DNA of 64,000 nt from the NCBI RefSeq assembly GCF_030209575.1, contig NZ_JARVRS010000001.1, positions 2,046,001 to 2,110,000 of the forward strand, given 5' to 3'. Both the position numbers and the translations under genes were made by a program. This document shows positions 41,237 through 48,468 of the stretch, piece by piece. This stretch comes from Leifsonia sp. fls2-241-R2A-40a (GTDB taxonomy: Bacteria; Actinomycetota; Actinomycetes; Actinomycetales; Microbacteriaceae). Position 1 is the stretch's first letter; the number at the start of each line of letters is the position of its first letter. The notes under the pieces were generated by a model, which was given only the letters and a program-made list of their open reading frames with translations, ran no database searches and was not told the DNA's origin.

Positions 41237-42017
41237 GCGCCTCCTCCTGCTCCGTCCGTCCGTGGCGCGGGTACAGCTCGCGCGCCCGGGCGGTGACGGC
41301 GGGCAGGAACGCCGACGCCCACACCCGGTAGCCGTGGTCGTTGGGGTGGAAGAGGTCCTCGGCGAATTGGGTGAACGCGCCGCGCAGCCCCTGCCGCCGC
41401 ATGGTGCCGTGCAGTGGGACCACTTCGAGGCCGCGGGCCCCTGCCTCTTCGCGCAGGATCCGGTTGCCCTCGGCGACCAGCCGCTCGTTCCAGGGCAGGT
41501 AGAAGTAGGGGAGGTCGGCGACGATCGCATGTTCGGGGAGCGCCGCGAACACCGCGCGCAGGCCTGCCCTGAACCGCTCGGGCTCGAACGCGGCGATGTC
41601 GTTGGCGCCGATGGAGACGGTCACGATGTCGGGCTGCAAGGTCGCAAAACGCGGCAGCTGGTCGGCGACCGCGAGGGCGACCGTCGCGCCGGAGACGGAG
41701 AGGTTAGCGACCCGGACCGACCGGCCGGTGACTGCCCGCAGGTGGTCGGCGATCACGCCGACGTAGCTGTTCTTCGGCGCCGAGGCGCCGATGCCCTGCG
41801 CCGCGCTGTCGCCGATGGCGACATACAGCAGCTCGCCCGGATCCTTCGCGGCGTCGCGCCACCACTTCGAGTGCACCGGAAGCAGTTCGTTGAGGCGCAC
41901 GCGCCCCTCGGCGACGGACGCCCGCTTGGCCTGGACACGCTGCCACCCGACCGCGGCGAGCGCGCCGCTGACGATGAGGCCGGCCGCGGCGATGAGGATG
42001 CGGCGGAGAGCTTTCAT
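41226..42017 (-). CDS. SGNH/GDSL-family hydrolase
   Basis: 263 residues with an N-terminal signal anchor (about 5-24). Block I is YVAIGDSAAQGIGAS (nucleophile Ser), block III has SIGANDIAAF, and block V is EDLFHPNDHGYRVWA (Asp/His). An extracytoplasmic esterase or lipase is likely. Some related actinobacterial proteins act on cell-envelope esters, but the substrate here is open. It converges with the alpha/beta hydrolase gene. Confidence 0.85.
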   Translation of the reverse strand: MKALRRILIAAAGLIVSGALAAVGWQRVQAKRASVAEGRVRLNELLPVHSKWWRDAAKDPGELLYVAIGDSAAQGIGASAPKNSYVGVIADHLRAVTGRSVRVANLSVSGATVALAVADQLPRFATLQPDIVTVSIGANDIAAFEPERFRAGLRAVFAALPEHAIVADLPYFYLPWNERLVAEGNRILREEAGARGLEVVPLHGTMRRQGLRGAFTQFAEDLFHPNDHGYRVWASAFLPAVTARARELYPRHGRTEQEEALSA

Positions 42018-42078
42018 GCACGGAAGAGTACCCCGAGCCACCGACCCGGCGATGGGCACGGACCCCGCTCCCGCCCGA

Positions 42079-42108
42079 TTGGAGACAACCGCACGAATCG
42101 CGTACGAT
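42079..42108 (+). promoter_or_regulatory. Candidate promoter of tRNA-Ser
   Basis: TTGGAG and TACGAT are 18 bases apart, and the -10 box ends 7 bases before the tRNA 5' end, the expected distance for transcription starting at the mature end. Confidence 0.45.
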
Positions 42109-42115
42109 GGTCCGC

Positions 42116-42205
42116 GGTACCGTGTCCGAGCGGCCGAAGGTGCAACTCTCGAAAAGTTGTGTGGGTGAAAGCCCACCGTGGGTTCAAATCCCACCGGTAC
42201 CGCCA
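42116..42205 (+). tRNA. tRNA-Ser (CGA)
   Basis: A type II tRNA with acceptor GGTACCG/CGGTACC, discriminator G and an encoded CCA. The anticodon loop CTCGAAA gives CGA. The long variable arm (TGTGGGTGAAAGCCCACC) and T-arm GTGGGTTCAAATCCCAC confirm serine. It borders a low-GC island and is the likely insertion target. Confidence 0.96.
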
Positions 42206-42209
42206 TCGT

Positions 42210-42253
42210 AAAGCCCCCGCGATCCCAATGTTTACAAGGGATCCGGGGGTTTT
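42210..42253 (+). terminator. Terminator after tRNA-Ser
   Basis: CCCCCG-c-GATCCC pairs with GGGATC-CGGGGG, with one bulged C, and ends in TTTT. Its right arm is part of a 21-bp sequence repeated exactly at 46200-46220. Confidence 0.8.
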
Positions 42254-42254
42254 C
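42234..42254 (+). repeat. 21-bp direct repeat, copy 1
   Basis: Identical over 21 bases to 46200-46220, in the same orientation. It begins ACAAGGGATCC and ends GGGGGTTTTC. Both copies are terminator arms, so this may be an att-type repeat or just a common terminator sequence. Confidence 0.5.
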
Positions 42255-42272
42255 GCTTTGCCAGGATTGGGC

Positions 42273-42294
42273 GTTTGACTACATTTTGACTACA
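42273..42294 (-). repeat. Inverted copy of the integrase-end tandem repeat
   Basis: GTTTGACTACA followed by TTTTGACTACA, read on the minus strand, is the same 22 bases as 15118-15139. It lies 68 bases past tRNA-Ser, just as the other copy lies 71 bases past tRNA-Phe. No integrase gene is left at this site. Confidence 0.6.
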
Positions 42295-42328
42295 TCTGTC
42301 GCCTTCGCACGACAGAAAACGATTGGCT

Positions 42329-43312
42329 CTAGTTCTTCGCTGAGTCCATGGCAGTCGAAACCTTTTGGCCACGCGCGATCGCTTGAATGAGATCGGCAAC
42401 GAGCTGCTGAAGCGCGTTGTTGTCGGTGATCATGTCGTTGTAGTCGTAATCTTCGCCGCTATGCACGAACCGGCTGCGCGCCTCATAACGGTCCTTGAAG
42501 AACTTCGCCGCCGATTGACCCTGGTATTCACCGTCAATGAATTCATGCACGAGCTGCCTGCACGCAGCAGAGATGCTCTGTTTTCGAGCCTCTCGGAGAC
42601 GGCCAATAAGGATCGCCTGGTCCGACTGCGAGAGTTCTGATTACTGCACTTGAGAAATGAGGTCGGCGATCATGAGTTTCGCCGGATCCGAGGCACTCGC
42701 CTGGTCGCTGAGGCATTCGACAGCCGTGACCAGTAGGACGAGGCGAACCGACTGAATGTCAGCGAGCATAGAACTGTTGTAGAGGGTGCACGCGGCAAAC
42801 AGGTCTTCGTTTAAGTCCGCATCCGCGGTAAAAGATTCAAAAAGATCGCGCTTGAACTGATCCAGGGGATATGCAGCGCTAAGAGAAGCGGTTACTGAAG
42901 CAAACTGCAGCGTCACATCCGGTCGATAGATGGTCATTCCCGTTGAAACAAAAGCAATTCGGCCCTCGGGTGAGTTGTACATGTCGGTCTTTCGATCACC
43001 AGCTGAACGTTGACCGCCTGTGCCAAAGTCGACCGTTGCGCCCGACACCACGCTGAATAGTGCAAGTGCATCGCGCCAACGTTTTGCTTCACGTTCCGCG
43101 TCTTTTCTCGATTCATATCCAAGGCCCTCAACCGTCATCATGTCCTGTCGGCTCAACGGCAGCCCCGGCGCCAAGCTGCGGATTGTTACGACTCCGTTGC
43201 CAGCCTTAGACAGCTGGATCGAATCACGGTCGGTGTCCAGGGTCCATCTCTCGCCTGTTCTGAAATCGATCCTGAATGCCCAGCTTGACCTCGTTGAAAC
43301 CAATGACTCCAT
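42329..43312 (-). pseudogene. HEPN-domain (Apea-like) protein, interrupted by an in-frame TAA
   Basis: One reading frame of about 327 residues runs from ATG 43312 to the stop at 42329, broken only by TAA at 42641-42643. The first part (223 residues) is an uncharacterised domain plus the beginning of a helical domain (LLVTAVECLSDQASASDPAK). After the stop the same frame continues with ARKQSISAACRQLVHEFI and FFKDRYEARSRFVHSGED, which looks like the end of an Apea-like HEPN domain with the R-x4-H motif (RSRFVH). A single base change from AAA, CAA or GAA would explain the stop. Base composition is visibly lower in GC than in neighbouring genes. HEPN assignment is by eye. Confidence 0.6.
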
Positions 43313-43411
43313 TTCGGGCCCCTCTCGCGCGGACGAGTGTGCGCACACTACATCCCCAAGGAGCCGGATGGCATCAGTATCGATTGTGAGGTTGACGAAG
43401 GGGGACGCCCG

Positions 43412-43609
43412 ATGACTCGGCGGTGGGCGCGGCGATCCATCCGATTGCCCGCCTATCGTGCGACGGCCGCCCGAGAGGGCGTTAGTGTGACAGACGTTTT
43501 CCGTCGAGCTATCGGCATGATGGAAGCCATCGACCAGGAACTTCAAAGCGGCCGCGAGATCGTTTCCATCGATGCGTCAGGAGGTAAGACGCGTTTAGTT
43601 TTTCTATGA
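43412..43609 (+). CDS. Ribbon-helix-helix-like small protein
   Basis: 65 residues from ATG 43412, preceded by GAAGGGGGA 7-8 bases upstream (GTG 43337 is a longer option). The sequence RRSIRLPAYRATAAREGVSVTDVFRRAIGMMEAIDQEL has the strand-helix-helix pattern of RHH DNA-binding proteins, with a short beta C-terminus (GREIVSIDASGGKTRLVFL). It is divergent from the HEPN gene, and such RHH proteins often regulate adjoining genes. That it controls the HEPN gene is inference. Confidence 0.6.
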   Translation: MTRRWARRSIRLPAYRATAAREGVSVTDVFRRAIGMMEAIDQELQSGREIVSIDASGGKTRLVFL

Positions 43610-43680
43610 CGGGCGCAACCGACAATGCTGGTGACTAGCAACAGCCGTTGAGGTCCGGCGCTTGCCACGCGGCGAGCACG

Positions 43681-43708
43681 GATGGGCTAGCCGGAGGGCT
43701 GGCCCATC
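43681..43708 (+). other. 12-bp hairpin downstream of the RHH gene
   Basis: GATGGGCTAGCC and GGCTGGCCCATC pair over 12 bp with a GGAG loop and one T-G wobble on the plus strand. No clear T-run follows, so it is a weak terminator candidate. Confidence 0.4.
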
Positions 43709-43792
43709 TGTATTGAGCCAGGCCGCAGGTCGCGTGCTGCTTCGTTAGAGGTACCGCGTAGGCGTGCGCGTCCATCAACTGAGCGCAACGGA

Positions 43793-43830
43793 CGAACGGC
43801 CCGCGGGTCCCCCGATCCGCGGGCCGTTCG
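43793..43830 (-). terminator. Terminator of the sigma factor/propeller operon
   Basis: The perfect 14-bp arms CGAACGGCCCGCGG and CCGCGGGCCGTTCG with a 10-base loop lie 29 bases past the stop of the minus-strand membrane protein. The rest of 43610-43859 shows no gene. Confidence 0.75.
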
Positions 43831-43859
43831 CCGCCCCCCTTGTTTCCCCCGGGTATCGG

Positions 43860-45464
43860 TCAGCCGATCGACTCGACGTGGTTGCCGTGGACGCTGACGA
43901 GGTATCCGCCCATGAACGACCAACTCGGCCAGCCCGTGCGGTCGATCGACCAGAGCTTCTTGCCGGTCGCGAGGTCGTAGGCGGCGCCCGGCTCCGATTC
44001 GCCGACGTACGTGTACACGTTGGTCAGTCCGAACAGTTCGATGCGACCCGTGGACGCCGAGGGGAAGTTCCCGACCGCGGCGCCTGTGGCTCGGCTCAAT
44101 TCGCAGTGATCGGCTCCGGACCAGAGCACGAAGGCGTCGTTGGCGGCATCGAGCATCGCCCGCTCCGGGCCGGATCCGCTCGTGATGCAAGTCGGTGTGG
44201 GCACACTCCACAGTTGATCGCCCGTCTGTTGGTCGAACAGGGTGATGGTTGCCCGGTCCGCGACGAAGAACTGGCCGGTATCGGGTGAGCCGAGCACCTG
44301 GTCGCCGGGCGCGGAGGCAGTGAAGATGAATCCACCGGGCGCCAGACTCTTCGTCCACACCGGACGTCCATCCAGCCCGAACCCCGTGATATCGGAGGAC
44401 GTCCCTTCAGACGAATACGGCCGTCCCACCAGGATCTGACTCATCGGGCTGACCTGCTGGTCCAAGACGGGGGTCAGTTCGCCCGCCTCCACGTCGAGGA
44501 AGGAGGTCTGGTACGTGCCATTCGTCGAGCTCCAGCCCTGGGCGGTCACCACGGATGAGCCGGGCACCGGTTCGTTCAGGTACGATTCGACCTTCCCGAG
44601 AGAAGTCGACCACACCGGTTCGGCCGGGGCGGTCGGCCGCACGCGCGTGATCGTGTCCTCGACCTCCCGGCCGTCGGCGTCTCGCTTGCGGGTCAGAACA
44701 AGCACGTCACCGGAGTCGCCGGGCACCGCTTGCATGTCCATGTTGGGAGCGAAGTCGTCGCCGCCGGGGTGGAAGGTCGCGACGGTCTCTCCTGTCGCGA
44801 GATCGAGCACGTCGTGCGGGCCCGATGTGGGATCCGGGCCGACGAACACGGCCCGGCCGGAGGTGCCGAGCACTGTGAAGCCGGCCCGGTAGTCGAGTTT
44901 CTCCGGGGTGAAGCGCCACTCGCGCTGCCACAGCACGGTGCCGTTCGAGGTGTCGACCAGGGTGACGCCGTAGTCCTCCTCCTTTTGGCTGCCGCAGTCG
45001 CCGACCCCTTCGTACTCCTTCGGCCGCATGCCCGAGACCAGCACCGCGCGAGCGTCGCTCAGGGTGAAAGTGCGGATTCCGGTGCAGTCCGTCATGCCGG
45101 GCAGGTCGAGTGACCAGCGGGTCGTCGCCCGCAGGCTGTTGACGTCGTGGGGCTCGATGACGCCCGAGTCGACGAGCGGCGGGGCCGCCGGCGTCGGACT
45201 CGGCGTCGGAGTCGGAGTGGGCGTCGGCGTGACGATCCCGGTGGGCGTCGGGACGGGCGGGGGCGGGGTGTCGCCGCCGAGGTGGATGACGCCGGTGAGG
45301 GCGAGCGCGGCCGTCCCGCAGGCGAGCGCGATCGCGACTCCGGAGAGCAGGCTGGTGAGCAGGATCTGGAGGTGCTTGCGGCGGCGCGGCTCGTCGGCGA
45401 CGGTGTCGATCAGCAGTTGCCGGATGGCGGCGCTGCGCTCCGGGGTGAAATCCGTGGTGCTCAT
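43860..45464 (-). CDS. Membrane-anchored PQQ-like beta-propeller protein, possible anti-sigma partner
   Basis: 534 residues. A cytoplasmic N-terminus of about 35 residues (MSTTDFTPERSAAIRQLLIDTVADEPRRR) precedes one membrane helix (about 34-60). A Thr/Pro linker and a large extracytoplasmic domain with repeated GTVLWQREW, GRPVWTKSL, GDQLWSVP and GKKLWSIDRTGWP motifs, typical of PQQ-like propeller blades, follow. It overlaps the sigma factor gene by ATGA. The cytoplasmic tail is a plausible sigma-binding part, but the usual HxxxCxxC zinc motif is absent, so the anti-sigma role is inference. Confidence 0.75.
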   Translation of the reverse strand: MSTTDFTPERSAAIRQLLIDTVADEPRRRKHLQILLTSLLSGVAIALACGTAALALTGVIHLGGDTPPPPVPTPTGIVTPTPTPTPTPSPTPAAPPLVDSGVIEPHDVNSLRATTRWSLDLPGMTDCTGIRTFTLSDARAVLVSGMRPKEYEGVGDCGSQKEEDYGVTLVDTSNGTVLWQREWRFTPEKLDYRAGFTVLGTSGRAVFVGPDPTSGPHDVLDLATGETVATFHPGGDDFAPNMDMQAVPGDSGDVLVLTRKRDADGREVEDTITRVRPTAPAEPVWSTSLGKVESYLNEPVPGSSVVTAQGWSSTNGTYQTSFLDVEAGELTPVLDQQVSPMSQILVGRPYSSEGTSSDITGFGLDGRPVWTKSLAPGGFIFTASAPGDQVLGSPDTGQFFVADRATITLFDQQTGDQLWSVPTPTCITSGSGPERAMLDAANDAFVLWSGADHCELSRATGAAVGNFPSASTGRIELFGLTNVYTYVGESEPGAAYDLATGKKLWSIDRTGWPSWSFMGGYLVSVHGNHVESIG

Positions 45465-46066
45465 CGTGCACCTCCTTCGAGAATCGTGGAGTTTGTATCG
45501 AGTTCGGCGGCGAGCGGTGAGGCCAGCTCGATGAGGCGTTTGCGGGCGCGGGAGAGGCGGGACTTGACGGTGCCCTCGGGCACGCCGAGTGCGTCGGCGG
45601 CCTCAGCGGTGGTCAGCCCCTCGAGCAGGCAGAGGGTGATGACGTCCTGGTCCTTCTGGGAGAGTTTCGAGAACGCTTCGCGGACCTCGTGGTCGCGGCC
45701 CGCGCCGTCGAGCGACTCGTCGACGGTCGGGGCATGGTCGGCCTGCGGGGCCGGGGCGGGCAGCTTCGCGAGGGCGGCGCGGTAGCGGCGCGTGCCGCGG
45801 GTGTGGTTGCGTACGGCGAAGTTGGTGGTGACCAGCAGCCAGCCGATGATCGAGCCCTCGACGAGCCGGACGGATTCGCGCTTGCGCCACGCCTCCAGGA
45901 AGACGACGGCCGTGACGTCCTCGGCGTCGTGCGGCTCGCGCACCAGCCTCAGCGCGTGGCCGAAGACGCGGTCGCGGTGACGGTCGAACAGCGACGCGAA
46001 TGCGGGACCATCCCCGCCGCGTGCCGCCGACCAGGCCGCGGCCTCGTCGAAATCATCCCTGCTCAT
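45461..46066 (-). CDS. ECF-type RNA polymerase sigma factor
   Basis: A 201-residue group IV sigma factor. Region 2 is FASLFDRHRDRVFGHALRLVREPHDAEDVTAVVFLEAWRKR, and region 4 is LSQKDQDVITLCLLEGLTTAEAADALGVPEGTVKSRLSRARKRL. ATG 46066 (MSRDDFDE) is chosen; the longer frame upstream is not typical sigma sequence. It is the first gene of a two-gene operon with the membrane propeller protein. The target promoters are unknown. Confidence 0.92.
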   Translation of the reverse strand: MSRDDFDEAAAWSAARGGDGPAFASLFDRHRDRVFGHALRLVREPHDAEDVTAVVFLEAWRKRESVRLVEGSIIGWLLVTTNFAVRNHTRGTRRYRAALAKLPAPAPQADHAPTVDESLDGAGRDHEVREAFSKLSQKDQDVITLCLLEGLTTAEAADALGVPEGTVKSRLSRARKRLIELASPLAAELDTNSTILEGGAR

Positions 46067-46178
46067 ACCCTCTACTGTCCGGACCGGCCCGGATGGTTCC
46101 ATTTTTCGGGGCACCGGGAAAACAACAGCATTCAGAAGCCATGGCAGCCTATCCGGATGCACGGATCGGAGCCCCCAT

Positions 46179-46221
46179 GGAAAACCCCCGGATCCCTTCA
46201 CAAGGGATCCGGGGGTTTTCC
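46179..46221. terminator. Bidirectional terminator with perfect 20-bp arms
   Basis: The arms 46179-46198 and 46202-46221 are perfectly complementary with a 3-base loop and carry AAAA/TTTT at the base. It lies downstream of the minus-strand cell-wall-binding gene and upstream of the sigma factor gene. The rest of 46067-46262 shows nothing else. Confidence 0.75.
46200..46220 (+). repeat. 21-bp direct repeat, copy 2
   Basis: Exact copy of 42234-42254 in the same orientation, lying in the right arm of a terminator. The two copies bracket the HEPN/RHH patch and the sigma factor operon. Confidence 0.5.
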
Positions 46222-46262
46222 CGTGATACCGGTCGGGCGCTACAGCAACCCAGCGGTAACGG

Positions 46263-47348
46263 TCACCACGTGCACGGGGTGAGGGACTCCGCGGATGCCG
46301 AGAGCATCGCTGGGCCGCCGACGAGTGTGACCGTCGTGACGCCGAGGCGGGTGAAGTCGGCGAGCACACCACGCGGCACGCAGTCGTAGGGCGCCAGGTA
46401 GAGCGGCGAGGAGGTCGAGCCGGCCAGCGTCGTCGCCGACAGGGCGTCCGGGAAGCCGAAGCCGGTCGCGAGCAGCGCGGTGGTCGCGTGGGTGTAGGCG
46501 TCGGTGTTGACGGCCAGTGCCGTTCCATAGCGGTCCGAACCGGCGAGCCGAGTGACCATGTAGCCGGCGTCGGTCAGCGAGGCGACCATGCCGGTCGACA
46601 TGGCGTCCGTGCCGCCGATCACCTTGACGTTCTTCGCCTTCAGAGACGACAGGAGCGACGCCGTCGCGGTGTCGACACGTGGCGCGTTCGCGTCGACCAG
46701 GAGGATCGGGGCGCCCTGAGCCCCGGCCGCGCCTCCGGCGGTGAGCGCGTCGGGGAAGGTGTTGCCCGAGGCCACGTACACCGTGCTCGCGGTGGTGAAA
46801 GCGCCCGAGACGAGCGCGCGGGAGGTGGCGAAGCGGTCATCTCCCGCCACACGCGCGACGGTCGCTCCGGGAACCGCAGCCCGCAGCTGGTCGAGCGCGG
46901 CGTCCCAGATGGGGAACGGACCGCCCACGACCAGGATCGACGACGGGTGGAGGCGTTGCACCTCGGCGACCACGTCGCCGGGCACTTCGTACGGCGTCGT
47001 CAACAGGAGCGGACCACCGCTCTTGGCAGCGGCAGGTCCCGCGGCGAGCGCGTCCGGGTAGTTGGCGCCCGAGGCGATGTAGACGACGGGCGCGGTACCC
47101 GGGAATTCCGCCTTCGACACGGCGACGGAGGTCGCGTAGCGGTCGCCGCCCGCGATGCGCCCGACACCGATCATGGGGCGGACGGACGTGGCCGTGGTTC
47201 CGGAGAGTGCCCTCTCAACGTGGACGGTGCCGGATGCGTTTACCGACCCGGTACCGGATGACCCCTGCGCTTCCACGTGTATCCCCGAGCATCCGGCGAT
47301 CGCCACCGCCAGTGCCGCCGCGATGAGCAGCCCGAATGACTTGTTCAT
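46263..47348 (-). CDS. Lipoprotein with three cell-wall-binding repeats (CWB2)
   Basis: 361 residues. The signal peptide ends in the lipobox AIAGC (Cys about residue 19). Three tandem CWB2 repeats follow, each starting R(I/V/L)AG-DR(Y/F)-T (RIAGGDRYATS, RVAGDDRFATS, RLAGSDRYGTA) and ending in a VVGG, VIGG or LVGG strand. Such triplets bind secondary wall polymers and anchor surface proteins. No catalytic domain is attached, so the lipoprotein itself is the wall-binding unit. It is a single gene. Confidence 0.85.
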   Translation of the reverse strand: MNKSFGLLIAAALAVAIAGCSGIHVEAQGSSGTGSVNASGTVHVERALSGTTATSVRPMIGVGRIAGGDRYATSVAVSKAEFPGTAPVVYIASGANYPDALAAGPAAAKSGGPLLLTTPYEVPGDVVAEVQRLHPSSILVVGGPFPIWDAALDQLRAAVPGATVARVAGDDRFATSRALVSGAFTTASTVYVASGNTFPDALTAGGAAGAQGAPILLVDANAPRVDTATASLLSSLKAKNVKVIGGTDAMSTGMVASLTDAGYMVTRLAGSDRYGTALAVNTDAYTHATTALLATGFGFPDALSATTLAGSTSSPLYLAPYDCVPRGVLADFTRLGVTTVTLVGGPAMLSASAESLTPCTW

Positions 47349-47433
47349 GGTGTTCCTTCCCCCTGCCGGACCACCCGGCTTCACTCCTTACTGTCCGGAC
47401 GGGTCGGAATGGTTCCCTCCTGTCGCCGGGTCG

Positions 47434-48408
47434 TCAGCCCATACCGGCGGAGGCCTCCGGAGTGCCCTGCCGCGGACCGGCCTCATCCGGATGCAGCCGG
47501 GCACCGCTTCGCGATACCTGGATGACACCGAAGATCGCGATCACCCCCGCGACGACGAACACGAAACCCGCCCACAGCGGGGCGTGCGCGGCCTCGCCGA
47601 GAACCACCACGCCGATCGTGACCCCGACGATCGGATCGATCACCGTCAGCCCCGCGACCACCACGTCCGGGGACCCGGAGGAGTACGCCGTCTGGACGAA
47701 GTAGGTGCCCAGGACAGCCGCGGCCAGCAGGCCGAGCAGGCAGACCAGCGTGAGCCAGTCGGCCGGCACCAGACGGAAGTTCGCCTCGAAGATGGTCTGG
47801 ATGCGGCCGATGAGCACCTTGGCGAGCGTCGCGACGAAGCCGAACAGCACGCCCGCTCCGACGACGTAGAAGATCCGGGTGAGACGCTTCCGCAGCAGCC
47901 CGAAGCAGACGCCGAAGGCGACGAGAACGACGGCCAGGATGATCACCACGGCGATCAGCTGCGGCTCCTGGATCGGCAGGGTGGTCGTCGTCAGAGCCGC
48001 GACCGCGACGAAGAGCCCGACGCCGACCACGCAGAGCGCCATCGCACGGATCGCGCGCCCATCCAGCTTCACCTTGGTGACGCGCGCGTTGAGGACCGCG
48101 GTGATCACCAGCGCCAGCGCGCCCAGCGGCTGGACCACCGTCAGGGGAGCGAGGAACAGGCTGAAGAGCTGGAACAGGATCGCCAGCCCCAGGCAGACGG
48201 TGCCCAGCAGCCAGGACGGCCGTTTCGCCAACGCGAGCAGTTGGCCGATGCCCAGGGTGCTCCGCTTTCGCTCACTCGGCTCCGCCTCCACCTTCGCCAC
48301 ACCGCGCTGCTGGAGCTGCGCGCCGACCGCCAGGAAGACGGAACCGACGAGCGCCACCGGTATCCCGAGGGACTGCGCCGGCGTCAAAGTCACCAGGTCG
48401 AGGCTCAT
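47434..48408 (-). CDS. DMT superfamily (EamA/NIPA-like) transporter
   Basis: A 324-residue membrane protein with nine or ten hydrophobic helices. LAPLTVVQPLGALALVITAVLNA near residue 90 and FVQTAYSSGSPDVVVAGLTVIDPIVGVTIGVVVLGE near residue 245 are the paired DMT-type signatures. Related proteins are annotated as multidrug or magnesium transporters; the substrate is unknown. It is a single gene with no obvious operon partner. Confidence 0.85.
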   Translation of the reverse strand: MSLDLVTLTPAQSLGIPVALVGSVFLAVGAQLQQRGVAKVEAEPSERKRSTLGIGQLLALAKRPSWLLGTVCLGLAILFQLFSLFLAPLTVVQPLGALALVITAVLNARVTKVKLDGRAIRAMALCVVGVGLFVAVAALTTTTLPIQEPQLIAVVIILAVVLVAFGVCFGLLRKRLTRIFYVVGAGVLFGFVATLAKVLIGRIQTIFEANFRLVPADWLTLVCLLGLLAAAVLGTYFVQTAYSSGSPDVVVAGLTVIDPIVGVTIGVVVLGEAAHAPLWAGFVFVVAGVIAIFGVIQVSRSGARLHPDEAGPRQGTPEASAGMG

Positions 48409-48468
48409 GCGCCGAACGTACGCGCCGCGGCCGCGAAGTCGAGTCCGGCCCGTGCTGGACCGCTGAGG

